In this document: piece after piece, positions 33,523 through 43,561 of the stretch | Numbering within the stretch: the first letter of the stretch is position 1 | How the letters are laid out: the number at the start of each line of letters is the position of its first letter | The notes under the pieces: model-generated | What the model was told of the DNA's origin: nothing | Seen by the model: only the letters and a program-made list of their open reading frames with translations | The model's database searches: none | Position numbers and translations under genes: made by a program | From: Bacteroidota bacterium | Lineage (GTDB): Bacteria > Bacteroidota > Bacteroidia > Sphingobacteriales > Sphingobacteriaceae | Reading direction: 5' to 3' | Length of the DNA: 44,294 nt | Assembly: GCA_013288235.1 (NCBI GenBank) | Contig: JABDCF010000020.1 | Coordinates: 1-44,294 of the forward strand

Positions 33523-35880
33523 GTGATAAAAAACTATTTAAAAACAGCGTGGCGCAATTTGCTCAAGAATAAGTTTTATTTCGTCATCAATATTGCCGGA
33601 CTGACATTAGGACTGTCCATCGGCATTTTGATATTACTGTGGGTGCAGGATGAACTGAGTTTTGATACGTTCCATAAGAACGCCAAGAGTATTTACCGGT
33701 TGGATATACAGGGCGGTACAGGAGCGACGAAGCAGATATTCAATTTCGGCGTAGCACCGATAGCGCAACTTGCCAAACAGCAGTTGCCTGAAGTGACCGG
33801 GGCAACAAGGTTAACGTACGACGTCAATTTTTCGATGTACAAATACCAGGATAAGGTATTTGGTAACGAAAGGGTGGCTTTCTCAGATCCTGCCTTATTT
33901 TCCATGTTTGATTTTCCGCTCATCGAAGGAAATAATTCAAAACCGTTCCCGGATGACAACACGGTCGTGATCACTAAAACAACCGCTCAGAAATTCTTTG
34001 GCAACGCTGACCCCATAGGCAAAGTGATCATTGCCGACGACAAGCAAAACTTTACAGTTAGCGGCGTCATCAACGATATACCGAAAAACTCCGATTTTCA
34101 ATTGGACATTGTTTTACCCATGAGCTATCATTTCAAAGCGTTGCTTGCGCAGGGCCAGGATATGAACAATAATTTCAACACCCTGAACTATGTGGCTTTC
34201 CTATCGTTAAAACAGGGCGCATTGATAAAAGACCTCGAGGCTAAAATATTGAAGATACACCTGAAACATAGCCCCGATGATACTGATGCGGCATACCTGT
34301 TATACCCGTTGACAAAAATGCACCTCTATAATGCCGATCTGAGTGACAAAGGCATTGGTACCGTACGGATATTCATTGCGATAGCCATACTTATATTGGT
34401 GATCGCCTGCATCAATTATGTAAATCCTTCCACCGCACGGTCGATGCTGCGCTCGAAGGAGATCAGCATACGCAAGATAATCGGCGCGGCAAAGTTTCAC
34501 CTGTTCCTGCAATTTATTATCGAAACAGCGTTACTGTTTGTGATAGCGGCGGTATTGGCGATAGGCCTTGTTTATGCGCTGATGCCTGTGTTCGATAATA
34601 TTTCGGGTAAACAAATGGTGCTTGACCTGGCCGATTACCATATCTGGCTGGTGATCGTTGGCGCTATCACCGGTACACTGATCTTATCAAGTATTTATCC
34701 TGCATTATTGCTGTCATCATTTGAACCGCTAAAGGCGCTTAAAGGCAAAATATCCATCGGTATCGGCGACGTGATGTTCAGGAAATTACTTGTGGTGGCT
34801 CAATTTTCTTTCTCAATCATACTGATCATCGGTACGATCATTATCACCGGGCAATTGAAATATATCCATTCCAAAGACCTGGGTTATAACAAAGCGCATG
34901 TCTTCAGTTTCTGGATGCGCGAAGCCGCGCCTCATTACGATGCGGTGAAAGCCGAGTTGCTGAAGCAGCCTGGTATAAGCGGGGTAACGCGCTCCAGCCA
35001 AAATATTGTGAGATTTGAAAGGTTTACCGGCAGTGCCGATTGGGACGGAAAAGATCCTAAACAGAGCGTGATCCTTCATGATATTTCAGTTGATAAGGAT
35101 TTTATCTCATTCTTTAAGATGAAGATGCTGGAAGGTAAATCGTTTACCGGCGCCCTTACTGACACGATGCATTTTATCCTGAATGAAGCCGCTATCAAAG
35201 AAACCGGGATAGAAAACCCGATAGGCAAACGCTTTACCATGCATGGCATTAAAGGAACCATTATAGGTGTGGTTAAAGATTTCCATTATGATTCGATGCG
35301 CGAAAAGATAACGCCGGCCGCATTTAATTATTACCCGCAATATTTCAGTACCATCTATATAAAAACCGATGGCAAGAATACTTCCCAGGCTATAGCTGCG
35401 GCTGAAAAACAATTTAAACTGTACAACGGCCAGTATCCATTTGGATATGCTTTCCTGGATGAAATATTTGATAACCTGTACCGCAGCGAACAACGGGAAG
35501 CCACCTTGTTCAGTTACTTTTCGGGTATAACAATTTTCATTTCGTGCCTTGGCTTATTAGGGTTAGCCGCCTATACGGCGCAGGTGCGTACCCGCGAAAT
35601 AGGCGTGCGAAAAGTGCTCGGCGCTTCGGTATCCGGTATTACTGCCATGTTATCGATCGATTTCCTGAAATTGGTTTTTATTGCTATAGTGATCGCTACG
35701 CCGCTGGCCTGGTATGCGATGAACAAATGGCTGCAGGACTTTGCTTACCGCATTAATATCCAGTGGTGGGTGTTTGCCGTAGCAGGCTTGCTGGCCGTAT
35801 TGATAGCTTTTGCAACTATCAGCTACCAGGCTATAAAAGCCGCGTTGATGAACCCGGTGAAGAGCCTTAGGAGTGATTAG
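33523..35880 (+). CDS. FtsX/MacB-type ABC permease 2
   Basis: This 785-residue permease starts at GTG (V-I-K-N-Y-L-K-T-A-W-R-N-L), aligned with the starts of its neighbours, so the GTG is well supported. It has an N-terminal helix (about 20-42), a MacB-like periplasmic core (about 45-255), FtsX helices from about residue 285 (with R-S-K-E-I-S-I-R-K-I-I-G-A at 302-315), a second core domain (about 435-640), and a final FtsX block with R-E-I-G-V-R-K-V-L-G. It lacks the L in the usual N-L-S-T-A motif (N-P-S-T-A here). MacB-like permeases move substrates by mechanotransmission and need a separate ATPase; none is encoded in this window. The last codons S-L-R-S-D and the stop are inside a heptad array (GATTAGA, GACTGGA, GATTAGG). 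Confidence 0.92.
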   Translation: MIKNYLKTAWRNLLKNKFYFVINIAGLTLGLSIGILILLWVQDELSFDTFHKNAKSIYRLDIQGGTGATKQIFNFGVAPIAQLAKQQLPEVTGATRLTYDVNFSMYKYQDKVFGNERVAFSDPALFSMFDFPLIEGNNSKPFPDDNTVVITKTTAQKFFGNADPIGKVIIADDKQNFTVSGVINDIPKNSDFQLDIVLPMSYHFKALLAQGQDMNNNFNTLNYVAFLSLKQGALIKDLEAKILKIHLKHSPDDTDAAYLLYPLTKMHLYNADLSDKGIGTVRIFIAIAILILVIACINYVNPSTARSMLRSKEISIRKIIGAAKFHLFLQFIIETALLFVIAAVLAIGLVYALMPVFDNISGKQMVLDLADYHIWLVIVGAITGTLILSSIYPALLLSSFEPLKALKGKISIGIGDVMFRKLLVVAQFSFSIILIIGTIIITGQLKYIHSKDLGYNKAHVFSFWMREAAPHYDAVKAELLKQPGISGVTRSSQNIVRFERFTGSADWDGKDPKQSVILHDISVDKDFISFFKMKMLEGKSFTGALTDTMHFILNEAAIKETGIENPIGKRFTMHGIKGTIIGVVKDFHYDSMREKITPAAFNYYPQYFSTIYIKTDGKNTSQAIAAAEKQFKLYNGQYPFGYAFLDEIFDNLYRSEQREATLFSYFSGITIFISCLGLLGLAAYTAQVRTREIGVRKVLGASVSGITAMLSIDFLKLVFIAIVIATPLAWYAMNKWLQDFAYRINIQWWVFAVAGLLAVLIAFATISYQAIKAALMNPVKSLRSD

Positions 35881-35981
35881 AGACTGGAGATTAGGGAATG
35901 TGAAAGTCGGACTACCAATCGCCGAATTTTATGGTAGTATCTAATGAACTGAATCAGAAAATATTGCAACCGAACTAAACG

Positions 35982-38363
35982 ATGATAAAAAACTATTTAA
36001 AAATTGCGTGGCGTAACCTGGTTGGGAACAAGGTTTACAGCCTGCTTAACATTTTGGGCCTGGCAGCCGGGATGGCTGTGGCTTTGTTAATTGGTTTATG
36101 GGTAAATTACCAGTACAGCTACGATAAATTTTTGCCGGGTAACGGGCGACTGTACCAGGTAATGCGCAATTTTAACAGCAATGGCGATACGCTGACATTT
36201 AGTTCAACATCGTTAAGGTTGGCCGAAGCGCTTCGTAGTAACATCCCTGAATTTGCCCATGTTGCCGAAACCGATGGCGAAGGCTCACACGGCCTTATGG
36301 TGGGCACTAAAAAGATTTACCTCAACGGGATACAGGCTGGCGGCGATTTCTTGAAAATGTTTCAATACCCTTTAATTAACGGGAACGCAAATGCAGCTTT
36401 AAAAGAGCCTTTTTCCATCGTGCTTACAGAATCAACAGCAAAAGCGTTGTTCGGCAGTACTGACATAATTAATAAAACAGTAAGGGTTGATAACCATGAT
36501 AATTTAAAGGTAACGGGGGTTATAAAAGATTTGCCTGCTAATTCGAGCTTTCAATTTAAATATGTTATCCCTTTCGGCTATTTTGAAGCTATCAACAATT
36601 ACGTAAAGCAGCAACGCACCGGAAGCTTTGGTAATAATGGTTATTCGCTTTACGCGGAATTAAAGCCGGAGGCCTCCTATGCGGCGGTATCCGCCAAAAT
36701 AAAAAACATTGAGAAGGGCGAAACAAATAACCTAAACGCCATGAACTCGAATGTAATTTTACACCCGCTACTCAAATGGCACCTTTACAGCGATTTTAAA
36801 AATGGGCAAGCTACCGAAGGGTTCATTGACTACGTACGCATATTCACCCTTATCGGTGTGCTTGTACTGCTTATTGCCTGTATCAACTTTATTAACCTTA
36901 GCACCGCCCGTTCCGAAAAACGTGCACGTGAAGTAGGCGTACGCAAAGCCATCGGTTCACAACGCAAGGATTTGATCTTCCAGTTTTTGATTGAATCAAC
37001 GGTAGTGACGTTTATTTCTTTTCTGTTCTCCGTAATACTGGTGCAGTTGGCGTTGCCTTCATTTAATGCGCTAACCGGAACATTAATTTCCATTCCTTTT
37101 GCAAACCCGGTATTCTGGGTAGTTATGGTGGCTTGTGTATTATTTACAGCGTTATTGGCGGGTAGCAGGCCGGCGTTTTACCTATCATCATTTAACCCGG
37201 TGAGGGTATTAAAAGGTGCCATAAAAGTTGGCCGATCGGCGTCGTTGTCGCGCAAAGTACTGGTGGTAACGCAGTTTAGCTGCTCCATAGCGCTTATCAT
37301 CAGTACCGTTATTATTTACAGGCAAATTCAATATGCTAAAAACCGGCCAACAGGTTACGAGGTAAACCGGTTAATGGGCACTGACATGAATAACGACCTG
37401 GGCCGCAGCTACACTGCGTTAAAAAACGACCTGCTGCAAAGCGGTGCGGTAGTATCAGTTTCAACCTCATCAAGCCCGGCCACCGGCGTTTATGCGCACA
37501 CGGATGTTGATAAGTTCCCAGGCAAACGCCCCGGCGAAACGGTTGAAATGGGCAGCATACAGGTATCAGGCGATTATTTTAAAACTTTGGGTATGAAGAT
37601 AATTGCCGGCAGGGATTTTTCAACCGGCTCAAAAGCCGATACGGCCAATGTAGTATTTAATGAAGCAGCGATAAAAAGATTGCGCCTTACTGATCCTGTA
37701 AATCAAATTATTACCTGGAATAAACAACAATACCGTATAATTGGTGTGGCAAAAGATGCGCTGATGAACTCGCCATACAACGCTGCTGACCCAACCATGT
37801 TTAACTTTAGCAATGAAAGCGCCAATAGTAATTTATTATACAAACTATCGCCAAATATAAATACACACCAGGCGGTTGAAAAGCTTACAGCCATCTTTAA
37901 TAAATATAACCCGGCTTACCCCTACGACTACCGCTTTATTGATGCGGATTACAACCGCAAGTTTAGCGAAGAAGTGCTTGTAGGCAAGCTGGCGGGTATT
38001 TTTGCAGGCCTGGCCATATTTATATCGTGCCTTGGCTTGTTTGGCCTGGCAGCTTTTGTGGCTGAGCAACGTACCAAAGAAATTGGCGTGCGCAAAGTAC
38101 TCGGCGCAAGCATAAGCCAGGTATGGGTACTGCTATCAAAAGATTTTATTTTATTAGTGATGATAAGTTGCGTAATAGCATCACCTTTGGCATTTTATTT
38201 TTTACAAAAATGGCTGCTAAAATATGATTACCACATAACCGTAGGGATTGGTGTATTTTTGATATCAGGTTTAGCGGCCATGGTTATTACAATAATTACG
38301 GTAAGCTTTCAATCGATAAAAGCAGCATTGGCAAACCCGGTAAAGAGCCTTCGCTCAGAGTGA
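35982..38363 (+). CDS. FtsX/MacB-type ABC permease 3
   Basis: The 793-residue protein is collinear with the other four permeases: N-terminal helix (about 20-42, after I-A-W-R-N-L-V-G-N-K), MacB-like periplasmic core, three central FtsX helices from about 285 (C-I-N-F-I-N-L-S-T-A-R, then R-A-R-E-V-G-V-R-K-A-I-G-S), second core, and terminal FtsX helices with K-E-I-G-V-R-K-V-L-G-A. In the second periplasmic domain it lacks the F-N-x-x-S-L segment seen in its neighbours and has V-A-K-D-A-L-M-N-S-P instead of V-V-K-D-F. Its partner ATPase and substrate are unknown. It is separated from permease 2 by 101 bases with a short heptad array near the stop of permease 2. Confidence 0.92.
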   Translation: MIKNYLKIAWRNLVGNKVYSLLNILGLAAGMAVALLIGLWVNYQYSYDKFLPGNGRLYQVMRNFNSNGDTLTFSSTSLRLAEALRSNIPEFAHVAETDGEGSHGLMVGTKKIYLNGIQAGGDFLKMFQYPLINGNANAALKEPFSIVLTESTAKALFGSTDIINKTVRVDNHDNLKVTGVIKDLPANSSFQFKYVIPFGYFEAINNYVKQQRTGSFGNNGYSLYAELKPEASYAAVSAKIKNIEKGETNNLNAMNSNVILHPLLKWHLYSDFKNGQATEGFIDYVRIFTLIGVLVLLIACINFINLSTARSEKRAREVGVRKAIGSQRKDLIFQFLIESTVVTFISFLFSVILVQLALPSFNALTGTLISIPFANPVFWVVMVACVLFTALLAGSRPAFYLSSFNPVRVLKGAIKVGRSASLSRKVLVVTQFSCSIALIISTVIIYRQIQYAKNRPTGYEVNRLMGTDMNNDLGRSYTALKNDLLQSGAVVSVSTSSSPATGVYAHTDVDKFPGKRPGETVEMGSIQVSGDYFKTLGMKIIAGRDFSTGSKADTANVVFNEAAIKRLRLTDPVNQIITWNKQQYRIIGVAKDALMNSPYNAADPTMFNFSNESANSNLLYKLSPNINTHQAVEKLTAIFNKYNPAYPYDYRFIDADYNRKFSEEVLVGKLAGIFAGLAIFISCLGLFGLAAFVAEQRTKEIGVRKVLGASISQVWVLLSKDFILLVMISCVIASPLAFYFLQKWLLKYDYHITVGIGVFLISGLAAMVITIITVSFQSIKAALANPVKSLRSE

Positions 38364-38373
38364 GCTACGGTAG

Positions 38374-38432
38374 CAGTTTGCAGTATAAGGAGCAAAAATT
38401 AAATCGGTGAAATCAAACTATAATCGGTGAAA
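38374..38432. repeat. Repeat words between permeases 3 and 4
   Basis: A CAGTTTG word at 38374-38380 is followed by two copies of AATCGGTGAAATC (near 38402 and 38421), which end just before the ATG of permease 4 at 38441. Confidence 0.55.
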
Positions 38433-38440
38433 TCCAAAAA

Positions 38441-40918
38441 ATGAAAAAGAACTATTTAAAGATCGCATGGCGGAACCTGGTCAGGAACAAGGTTAGTAGT
38501 ATCATTAACATGGGCGGCCTGGCTATTGGGTTATCCTGTGTGGTATTTATCAGCTTATATATTGGTGACGAATTAAGTTACGACCGCTTTTTTAAAAATT
38601 CGGACAGGATATTCAGGGTGAATACACATGAACTAATGTCGAACAGCGAGTTTACCGCCGGCCACACACCGCCCCCGGTTGGGGCTGCGCTGGTTGCTAA
38701 TATTCCCGAAGTAGAAAGCTATACACGCATATACCAGCCTGGCGACCAAATCATTCATTTTATACGCAATGGCCAAAAAGGCTCGTTGACCGAAAAAAGC
38801 CTGCTTTCTGTTGATTCCAATTTTTTGCAGGTTTTTAGCTATCCTTTAATAGCCGGCGACCGTGCCACCTGTTTAAACGGGACGAACTCAGTAGTTTTGA
38901 CAGAAAGGGCTGCCCGAAAATACTTTGGCAACACATCCCCGATAGGTAAAAATCTGGTTTTTGATATGTATGGTACGCCATTTACCGTAACAGCTGTATT
39001 AAAAGACCTGCCATCACAATCATCCCTGCAATTTGATGTTTTGCAATCAAATTTAGGGATGCCGCCGGTGAAGCATTTTAACTGGAGCTGGATTTGGCTG
39101 CAAATGGGTACGTATGTTAAACTCCGGGATAATATCCCGACTGATGATGCTTCTATAAAAAAAATAGAGGCTAAGTTCCCCGCCATGATCAGGGTGCAGG
39201 CTGCCACTGCTTTTAAACGGATCGGCCAGCCATTCGATGCTTTTATTAAAAAAGGCGGCAAATATGACCTTGAGCTACAGCGGTTGGCGGATGTCCACCT
39301 GTACTCGGCCAATATCGGGAGCCGTTTTATTGTTCAAAGCGATATTAAATATGTTTATATTTTTTCGGCCATCGGCTTGTTTATTATACTGTTAGCTTGC
39401 GTAAATTTTATGAACCTGGCTACCGCGCAATCGGCAAAAAGGGCAAAAGAAGTAGGTATCCGTAAGGTATTAGGCTCTGCCCGTAAAGAGCTGATCATGC
39501 AGTTTATGGCCGAAGCCCTTGTATATACCTTGCTTGCTGCGTTTATTGCTGTTATAATTGTTTCCATATGCTTACCTGCCTTTAACCAGTTAGCTGCAAA
39601 ATCATTAAGCCTGGCTTCTTTTTTTAGTTTTTATTCAATGGCCGGCTTGCTTTCGCTGATAATTGTAACGTCGCTGCTTGCGGGTAGCTACCCTGCTTTT
39701 TTCCTCACCTCGTTTAAACCCGCTGCAGTTTTAAAGGGCAGCGGCAATCTTAAAGATTCACGCAGCGGCTTTTTTACCCGGAACGCGCTGGTGGTTTTCC
39801 AGTTCACCATTTCCACGGTCCTCATCATTTGCACTATGATAGTTTACAAACAATTGCTTTATAACCAATCCAAAGATCTTGGGTTTAATAAAGAAAATAT
39901 TTTAGTGGTAGCCGACGCCGACAGGTTGGGTAAAAACGAAGAAAGTTTCAGGCAGGAGCTGCTTCAGTTGCCCGAAGTGGCCAATGCCAGCATATCTACG
40001 AGTATGCCTGCCAAGAACTTATTCAATGATTCATACGTACCTGAATCGACTGGTGAAAATGTAAATACTGCAAATAAGGATATCAGCCTTTCGTCGTTTA
40101 TTGTAGATGAAGCATTTGTGCCCACTTTAAAATTAAAAATGGCCGCAGGAAGAAATTTCTCAAAAGATTTTAAAGATTCGGCATCCGTTATACTCAATGA
40201 AAACGCGGTAACGCAATTGGGGTTTAAAGATCCTATCGGTAAAACCATTATTTACCCGGGCGGCAACGATACAAAGTTTAAAGTAATAGGTGTGGTAAAG
40301 GACTTTAATATAGAATCCTTGCATAGCCCAATGTCGCCGTTTGCATTATTTTATACCACCTCTAAAACCTACGATATCGGAACATCATACATTGCTGTCA
40401 AGATAAAGCCAGGCGATTATAGCAAGGCCATCAGCAGTATTCAAAACAAATGGAAGGGTTTTATGCCCGACAATCCGTTTGAATATAGTTTTCTTGACCA
40501 GGAGTTTGACGCGCAATATAGTACCGACCAAACAGTGGGCAAGGTGTTCAGCGTGTTTACTTTTCTTTCGCTCACCGTGGCCTGTTTAGGCTTGCTTGGC
40601 CTTGCCATGTACACGGCCGAACGGCGCACAAAAGAAATAGGCATCCGCAAGGTATTGGGCGCTTCTGTTCAAAGCGTAGTTTCAATGCTGTCGAAAGATT
40701 TTTTGAAGCTGGTAATTCTTGCCTCATTTATTGCATTTCCGTTAGCGTGGTACGCAATGAACCAGTGGCTGCAAAGTTTTGCTTACCCAACAACCGTTAA
40801 CTGGTGGGTATTTGCATTGGCAGGCGCGGCCATGGCAATTATTGCCTTATTAACCGTAAGTTTCCAGGCTATAAAAGCGGCGTTGACAAACCCGGTGGAA
40901 AGTTTGAGGAGCGAATGA
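38441..40918 (+). CDS. FtsX/MacB-type ABC permease 4
   Basis: At 825 residues this is the longest of the five. It begins M-K-K-N-Y-L-K-I-A-W-R-N-L and has the same plan: N-terminal helix, MacB-like core, FtsX block (C-V-N-F-M-N-L-A-T-A-Q, R-A-K-E-V-G-I-R-K-V-L-G-S), second core with V-V-K-D-F-N-I-E-S-L-H-S, and final FtsX block (K-E-I-G-I-R-K-V-L-G-A). The F-E-Y-S-F-L-D-Q-E-F segment at about 685 confirms the repaired frame of permease 1. The central substrate-facing domains differ among the five copies much more than the helices, which suggests different cargo or partners. The C-terminus is S-L-R-S-E, as in permease 3. Confidence 0.92.
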   Translation: MKKNYLKIAWRNLVRNKVSSIINMGGLAIGLSCVVFISLYIGDELSYDRFFKNSDRIFRVNTHELMSNSEFTAGHTPPPVGAALVANIPEVESYTRIYQPGDQIIHFIRNGQKGSLTEKSLLSVDSNFLQVFSYPLIAGDRATCLNGTNSVVLTERAARKYFGNTSPIGKNLVFDMYGTPFTVTAVLKDLPSQSSLQFDVLQSNLGMPPVKHFNWSWIWLQMGTYVKLRDNIPTDDASIKKIEAKFPAMIRVQAATAFKRIGQPFDAFIKKGGKYDLELQRLADVHLYSANIGSRFIVQSDIKYVYIFSAIGLFIILLACVNFMNLATAQSAKRAKEVGIRKVLGSARKELIMQFMAEALVYTLLAAFIAVIIVSICLPAFNQLAAKSLSLASFFSFYSMAGLLSLIIVTSLLAGSYPAFFLTSFKPAAVLKGSGNLKDSRSGFFTRNALVVFQFTISTVLIICTMIVYKQLLYNQSKDLGFNKENILVVADADRLGKNEESFRQELLQLPEVANASISTSMPAKNLFNDSYVPESTGENVNTANKDISLSSFIVDEAFVPTLKLKMAAGRNFSKDFKDSASVILNENAVTQLGFKDPIGKTIIYPGGNDTKFKVIGVVKDFNIESLHSPMSPFALFYTTSKTYDIGTSYIAVKIKPGDYSKAISSIQNKWKGFMPDNPFEYSFLDQEFDAQYSTDQTVGKVFSVFTFLSLTVACLGLLGLAMYTAERRTKEIGIRKVLGASVQSVVSMLSKDFLKLVILASFIAFPLAWYAMNQWLQSFAYPTTVNWWVFALAGAAMAIIALLTVSFQAIKAALTNPVESLRSE

Positions 40919-41048
40919 GCCCCCACCTAAATCCTCCCCCGGTAGGGGAGGACTTTAAGAAGCATGTTTGAAAATAATAGAGATAAGATAATATTAACAT
41001 GAAGGAAAATCAAAAAGTCTCCCCTACCGGGGGAGATTTAGAGGGGGC
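40919..41048. repeat. Inverted GC-rich repeat (CTCCCCCGGTAGGGGAG)
   Basis: The left element (40919-40956) and right element (41014-41048) are reverse complements apart from a few one-base gaps. Each contains a palindrome, CTCCCC-CGGTA-GGGGAG or its complement, and a flanking GATTTAGAGGGGG-like part. The left element starts at the base after the permease 4 stop. From memory similar sequences are common in Bacteroidota genomes. Its make-up is quite different from the AT-rich heptad arrays. It could also terminate transcription before permease 5. Confidence 0.8.
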
Positions 41049-41077
41049 TAATAATTCAACAACTCAATAATTAAATC

Positions 41078-43510
41078 ATGATAAGGAACTATTTAAAAAT
41101 CGCCATCAGGCAATTGCAAAAGCAGAAAATGTATTCGGCCATCAAGATTGGTGGTTTTGCGTTGAGTATTGCTGCCTGTTTGTTAATAGGCTTGTATATT
41201 AAGGATGAGTTGAGTTACGACAAATCGTACCCGGATGCCGACCGTATTTACCGGCTTGTTGAATATTATACGCACGATGGTAAAGTTGAAAAAGGAGATG
41301 ATTACCCTGCCCCTATTTCAAATGCTTTAAAGGCGGATTTCCCGCAGATCGAGATGTCAGCACGGTTGATGCCTAACTCTCTTTTTCCGGGTGCAGGCAG
41401 TAATGAGTTGCGGCGGGCCGACCAGGTTGAAAATACCCACGAGGAAGGTTTTACCTACGCCGATGAAGATTTACTGAACATTTTGAAACTACCTATGGTG
41501 TATGGAAACCGGGCGCAGGCGCTGGTCGAGCCTAATACCATGGTAATATCAAAGCGTAAGGCCGATAAGTACTTCCCTGGCCAAAACCCGGTGGGCAAAA
41601 TAATGTTCCTGAATAACGACCAGACCAAACCCTATAAAATTGGCGGTGTAATGGAAAACTTTCCAAAAACATCGCACTTTGTTGATTTCGATTTTTTATT
41701 GACCCTTAACGGTGTCGAGTTTTATAAGGGCGAACAAACTAACTGGAACGCCAGTAATTACCCCGATTATATCCTGGTGAAGCCAGGCACTAATATCGAT
41801 CAGCTTAATAAAAGGATAACTGCCGACATCAACAAAAATTACTTTTTGCCTGCCCTGCAGAGCATCAGCTTCAAAGATGCTGCAAAACTGCTGCAACAAT
41901 TGTCGTATAAACTACAGCCCATCAGCGATGTCCATTTATACGCCTATGATGTACAGGATGAGTTTAAGCATGGCGATATACGTTTTATATGGCTGTTTGG
42001 GGCAGTGGCCTTGTTTATATTAACCATTGCCTGTATCAATTTTATTAACCTTTCAACCGCCAAATCTGCCAATCGTGCCAAAGAAGTAGGGTTACGTAAA
42101 GTTGTTGGTTCTACACGATATGGCCTCATTAATCAGTTCCTGTCTGAGTCATTACTATATAGTGTTATTTCATTTATTGTGGGGATACTGATCGCCTGGG
42201 CTTTGCTGCCGTATTTTAATGTACTGGCTTCAAAAACATTAATAATGCCATGGCAGGGGTTTTGGTTTGTGCCTATAATACTGGCCTCAGCATTAATAGT
42301 GGGTCTTTTGGCCGGGATATACCCAGCATTTTATCTTTCATCGTTTAGGCCGGCAAGTGTACTTAAAGGTTCCGTAGCGGCAGGCAGCAAAAACTCTATG
42401 CTGCGCAACGGGCTCGTGGTGTTCCAGTTTACGGCATCTATTATTCTCATCATCTGTACTATTGTCATCTATAACCAGATGCACTACATCCTTAGCCAAA
42501 ACCTTGGTTATGATAAAGACCAGGTGGTTATGTTGCAGGGTACAAATACATTGGGCGATAATGGGGTTAAAAGCCTGAAACAGCAGATGCTAAAATTATC
42601 ATCGGTAAAAAGTGTTTCCATAGGCGATTATTTGCCGGTTGAAGGTACCAAACGCAATGGCAACCAGATGTACAACGAAGGAAAATCAAAAGTTGAAACA
42701 GGCGTAGATACCCAGTTTTGGGTAGTTGATGAAGATTACCTTAAAACTTTTGGAATGAAGCTGGTTGAAGGCGTGGATTTTAACCCGGAAGGTAACAATG
42801 GCGGCGTCATCATTAACCAAACGATGGTTAAAAAACTTAACCTCAAAAACCCTGTTGGCAAAATAATTACCCACGGAGATGATAAATTAACGGTTATAGG
42901 TGTTGTGAAGGATTTCAATTTTGAATCATTGCGGCAGCCTATCGGGGCATTGTGCATGATCAAAGGCATCAGTCCATCTATTGTATCGGTAAAAGTTAGC
43001 GGCGGCGATATGCAAAGCACCATCGCGCAAATATCATCTATATGGAAAGGCCTGTCGCCGTCGCAGCCTATACGTTATACTTTTTTCGATGAAAAGTTTG
43101 CCAACATGTATGCCGATGTTCACCGTATGGGTAGCATATTTACTAGCTTTGCAGTATTGGCCATCATTATTGCCTGCCTGGGCTTATTTGCGTTAGCGGC
43201 CTTTATGGCCGAACAACGCAGCAAGGAAATAGGTATCCGCAAGGTACTGGGTGCAAGCGTACAAAGTATCACCCGGCTTTTATCGCTTGATTTCATAAAA
43301 CTGGTAGCTATTGCAATGGTGATAGCTTCGCCAATTGCCTGGTGGGCAATGAACAAATGGCTGGAAGATTTTATCTACAAAATAGCCATAAGCTGGTGGA
43401 TATTTGCTTTGGCGGGGATATTATCTATCGTGATCGCCTTGTTAACGGTAAGTTTTCAATCGATAAAAGCGGCAATTGCAAACCCGATAAAGGCTTTGAG
43501 AGGCGAGTAG
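41078..43510 (+). CDS. FtsX/MacB-type ABC permease 5
   Basis: The 810-residue permease is the most divergent at its start (M-I-R-N-Y-L-K-I-A-I-R-Q-L-Q-K-Q-K). The plan is shared: first helix (about 21-43), MacB-like core, FtsX helices from about 308 (C-I-N-F-I-N-L-S-T-A-K, R-A-K-E-V-G-L-R-K-V-V-G), second core with V-V-K-D-F-N-F-E-S-L-R-Q, terminal FtsX block (E-I-G-I-R-K-V-L-G-A-S) and an S-I-K-A-A-I-A-N-P-I-K-A-L end. A GC-rich inverted repeat separates it from permease 4 and could uncouple its expression. No ATPase gene is adjacent. Confidence 0.92.
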   Translation: MIRNYLKIAIRQLQKQKMYSAIKIGGFALSIAACLLIGLYIKDELSYDKSYPDADRIYRLVEYYTHDGKVEKGDDYPAPISNALKADFPQIEMSARLMPNSLFPGAGSNELRRADQVENTHEEGFTYADEDLLNILKLPMVYGNRAQALVEPNTMVISKRKADKYFPGQNPVGKIMFLNNDQTKPYKIGGVMENFPKTSHFVDFDFLLTLNGVEFYKGEQTNWNASNYPDYILVKPGTNIDQLNKRITADINKNYFLPALQSISFKDAAKLLQQLSYKLQPISDVHLYAYDVQDEFKHGDIRFIWLFGAVALFILTIACINFINLSTAKSANRAKEVGLRKVVGSTRYGLINQFLSESLLYSVISFIVGILIAWALLPYFNVLASKTLIMPWQGFWFVPIILASALIVGLLAGIYPAFYLSSFRPASVLKGSVAAGSKNSMLRNGLVVFQFTASIILIICTIVIYNQMHYILSQNLGYDKDQVVMLQGTNTLGDNGVKSLKQQMLKLSSVKSVSIGDYLPVEGTKRNGNQMYNEGKSKVETGVDTQFWVVDEDYLKTFGMKLVEGVDFNPEGNNGGVIINQTMVKKLNLKNPVGKIITHGDDKLTVIGVVKDFNFESLRQPIGALCMIKGISPSIVSVKVSGGDMQSTIAQISSIWKGLSPSQPIRYTFFDEKFANMYADVHRMGSIFTSFAVLAIIIACLGLFALAAFMAEQRSKEIGIRKVLGASVQSITRLLSLDFIKLVAIAMVIASPIAWWAMNKWLEDFIYKIAISWWIFALAGILSIVIALLTVSFQSIKAAIANPIKALRGE

Positions 43511-43512
43511 GC

Positions 43513-43543
43513 CAGTTTGCAGTTTAAAATGGGCAGTTTGCAG
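43513..43543. repeat. Heptad array after permease 5 (CAGTTTG)
   Basis: Phased words CAGTTTG, CAGTTTA, AAATGGG, CAGTTTG follow three bases after the stop codon. The same CAGTTTG word is present at 33444, 38374 and, complemented, at 26931-26965. Confidence 0.7.
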
Positions 43544-43561
43544 CGACGGTAATTGTTTGAT

